A stretch of DNA of 53,932 nt from Bacteroidota bacterium (GTDB lineage Bacteria; Bacteroidota; Bacteroidia; Chitinophagales; Chitinophagaceae): contig JAFAGR010000001.1 in NCBI GenBank assembly GCA_023422565.1, positions 1-53,932 on the forward strand. The letters run 5' to 3'. The notes under the pieces were generated by a model. It did not search any database. It was given only the letters and a program-made list of their open reading frames with translations, and had not been told where the DNA came from. Every line of letters begins with the position of its first letter. The first letter of the stretch is position 1. Positions 52,105 through 53,932 of the stretch are shown piece after piece. A program made the translations under genes and the position numbers.

Positions 52105-53265
52105 ATGAGTGTTTATGAGGTTCATAAGTCAGACGATGTTTCCGAAAATGGAAGAAATGGTCTTTGGCTGTTCCTGATATTGGCCATCGCCGCTGTGGCC
52201 AGAATTTACATTTCCTTCTTCACCTCCTTGCCGAGCATGCATAGGGATTCGGCGGATTACTTCAAGCAGGCGGAAGCCATTTTACAGGGAGATTATATCA
52301 ATTATTTTCCAAACGGCTATCCGCTGTTGATTGCCATTACCGACTGGTTGCCCGGCCCTTTTACGCCGAACTGGATGCTTTGGGTGAATGTGTTGATGGC
52401 CGTTGCCACCTTGTATTTTGTTTTTCGTATTTGTGAAATTCTTTTCCGCAATAGTTGGGTTGCCCTGTTCGCGGTGACTTTGCTGGCCCTTCTTCCTACA
52501 CAAATAAACCTGGTGAGGTGGCTGACCTCGGAGGTGGCGGTAACTTTTTTCCTTGCACTTGCTTACATGCTCTACCTGAGAAAAAACTTTATTTCTTCCG
52601 GAGTATGTTTTGCGATGGCAACCTTTATTAGAACAGAGATGCTTTTTATCGCACTACTTATCATCATTTATGAGTTGATAAAATACAGGCGTTTTAATTT
52701 TCGTTTAGCCCTTGCCGTTATTATACCGCTTCTTCTTGTAGGGTTTTGGTGTAAGCAGGAAACGGGAGAGTTTGCGATCTCCGGCCACGGCCGCGTGAAC
52801 ATCATGTACGCGATTACCGCTTCGGGAAGTGATATTGATTGGGAGTATATTGATAAGCACCCGGAAATTCAAACCGAAAAACAGGCTGTTGCCGCATACT
52901 TTGATCATGCAAAAGAGAACCCGGGGCAATTTGCAAAGCAAAAAGCTAACAATCTTTGGGAGATGTGGGGCGTACCTTCTTCGGCAGAAGGCACAAGAGG
53001 AACAGCTTCGAGAATATTAATTACGCTTTCTAATCTTTTTCTGATCGTGCTTGGCCTGGCAGGCTGGTGGATGAACCGAAAACGCGGTGGTGTGTTTGTA
53101 TTGGTGTTTCCCTTTATAGTGATAACCGGGTTACATACGATGATGTTCTCGTTGCAGCGCTATACTTTTCCCGTTGAACCCTTCCTGGCAATTACTACAT
53201 CATGGATGGTGGTGAATTTGATGGCAAAATTCAAAAGTCAAAAGTCAAAAGTTAAAAATTACTAA
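52105..53265 (+). CDS. GT-C-type membrane glycosyltransferase (GT39/ArnT-like)
   Basis: 386 aa, about nine to ten membrane segments. The first periplasmic loop has SMHRDSADYFKQAEAILQGDYINYFPNGYPLL-type sequence (about 43-75) with an Asp in HRDS and a downstream YPLL, as in GT39/PMT-like enzymes that use polyprenyl-phosphate sugars. Later landmarks are WLTSEVAVTFFLALAY and FIRTEMLFIAL. It should add a sugar at the periplasmic side; a polyprenyl-phosphate pentose from the UbiA-type pathway at 17.4 kb would be a possible donor, as speculation. The last ten residues (KSQKSKVKNY region) are coded by a heptamer micro-repeat. Confidence 0.78.
   Translation: MSVYEVHKSDDVSENGRNGLWLFLILAIAAVARIYISFFTSLPSMHRDSADYFKQAEAILQGDYINYFPNGYPLLIAITDWLPGPFTPNWMLWVNVLMAVATLYFVFRICEILFRNSWVALFAVTLLALLPTQINLVRWLTSEVAVTFFLALAYMLYLRKNFISSGVCFAMATFIRTEMLFIALLIIIYELIKYRRFNFRLALAVIIPLLLVGFWCKQETGEFAISGHGRVNIMYAITASGSDIDWEYIDKHPEIQTEKQAVAAYFDHAKENPGQFAKQKANNLWEMWGVPSSAEGTRGTASRILITLSNLFLIVLGLAGWWMNRKRGGVFVLVFPFIVITGLHTMMFSLQRYTFPVEPFLAITTSWMVVNLMAKFKSQKSKVKNY
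53226..53261. repeat. Heptamer micro-repeat coding the end of the GT-C gene
   Basis: AAAATTC AAAAGTC AAAAGTC AAAAGTT AAAAATT in seven-base steps, running through the last codons and reaching the stop at 53263-53265. Confidence 0.8.
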
Positions 53266-53314
53266 CCAGCGCTTTCCTCCCTGCACCTTGAACCATGTAA
53301 CCTGACTCTTCCTC

Positions 53315-53932
53315 TCACTTCTTTCTCGCATAAATATTATACTCATCGATCTTACCATAGTCGAAATCGGCGATCTCGCTCAGGCCTTTGCGGATATTGC
53401 TTTCGCCACTGAACTTTTCTTCAATGATCATTACAAGATGAGGAAATGTTTTCAAAAAGTTACTCGCGCCGCGAAGCATGTCCAGTTCCATACCCTCAAT
53501 ATCTATCTTGATAAGAATTTTTTGATCAGGACGTAAGCCCAACTCTGAGATCTTATCATCCAGCGCGTTGATCTCTATCTTTTCAGTTTTCGAAGAAGCT
53601 GCATCCACTCTCCTGTTTGAACCCGGATTGGTTTCATCCAGTTCGAAGTATTCCGTTGAGTGTGCTTTCCCTAATCCGTAATTATATGCTTTTACATTTT
53701 GCTCAACTCCATTCAGCGCAATATTTTTCCTGATCATTTCATAACTGGCAGAAACCGGTTCAAAGGCAATACACTTCTTTCCTTTTTTTCCGAGCCAAAT
53801 ACAATATTCTCCAAGGCATGCACCTATATCAAGAAAGATTTCAAAATCTTCCTTCTCTATAAAACGCTTAATATCGATTTCGTAAGCATAATTAATGTAT
53901 TGAAAATCCAGCGAGCGGGGCCTGGTATCGAA
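53315..53932 (-). CDS. FkbM-family methyltransferase, 5' end cut by the window
   Basis: The frame is open through the right edge; about 205 C-terminal residues are present. The visible part includes the SAM-binding motif FLDIGACLGEYCIWL (coded near 53842-53795), the acidic strand end CIAFEPVSASYEMIRKNIALNG, and the later FkbM landmarks ILIKIDIEGMELDMLRGA and LVMIIEEKFSG. FkbM enzymes O-methylate hydroxyls, often on sugars. It is convergent with the GT-C gene, 49 bases away, and may belong to a further group of surface-glycan genes outside the window. Confidence 0.88.
   Translation of the reverse strand, partial: FDTRPRSLDFQYINYAYEIDIKRFIEKEDFEIFLDIGACLGEYCIWLGKKGKKCIAFEPVSASYEMIRKNIALNGVEQNVKAYNYGLGKAHSTEYFELDETNPGSNRRVDAASSKTEKIEINALDDKISELGLRPDQKILIKIDIEGMELDMLRGASNFLKTFPHLVMIIEEKFSGESNIRKGLSEIADFDYGKIDEYNIYARKK

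Overview
The window looks like a chromosomal segment of a Bacteroidota bacterium. Three signs point there: secreted giants with type IX secretion (T9SS) C-terminal sorting domains, TAnnTTTG-type -7 promoter elements, and ferredoxin/LuxC-like, GIN-domain and PKD/LamG gene families typical of the phylum. A Chitinophagaceae-like host is my guess from the gene mix; no rRNA or marker gene proves it. I found no tRNA, rRNA, CRISPR array, transposase or phage gene.

0-9 kb is mostly housekeeping: the start of a GIN-domain surface protein (cut by the window edge), a TPP riboswitch driving a TonB-dependent receptor (probable thiamin uptake), a minus-strand run (lipoprotein, Ddl, PASTA protein, rhodanese), a ferredoxin divergent from a LuxC-like acyl-CoA reductase with interleaved promoters, an HtrA protease and a VOC-family protein.

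9-26.7 kb is dominated by exported proteins (LamG/choice-of-anchor-D protein, SGNH hydrolase, a 1898-aa RCC1-like/15xPKD protein and its short paralog). Between them lie an OafA-type acyltransferase, a 1.1-kb gene-free repeat island (13.15-14.25 kb) and a four-gene set (methyltransferase, membrane protein, UbiA-type polyprenyl-phosphate phosphoribosyltransferase, HAD phosphatase) that could make a polyprenyl-phosphate pentose donor.

26.9-53.3 kb is an exopolysaccharide locus in two opposite arms around a 2335-aa secreted esterase. The minus arm is one apparent ten-gene operon (38238 to 26893): Wzz/Wzc-like protein with a degenerate ATPase, acyltransferase, methyltransferase, Wzx-type flippase, glycosyltransferase, a 39-aa membrane protein found by reading the gap, Wzy/WaaL-like ligase-polymerase, a half-length TolC-like protein, and a sugar-oxidase pair (GMC flavoprotein plus subunit 3). 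The plus arm carries a membrane GT2, a stand-alone receiver protein, an initiating sugar-phosphate transferase fused to what looks like a pseudo-receiver domain, a GT2, a GT4, a HasA-like GT2 and a GT-C-type enzyme. An FkbM methyltransferase runs off the right edge. Together these could build a lipid-linked repeat unit, decorate it, flip, polymerise and export it; no SLBB/Wza-type export porin is seen in the window.

Most intergenic gaps from 13 kb onward contain degenerate short tandem repeats of period 7 or 8, several of which reach into start or stop regions of genes.
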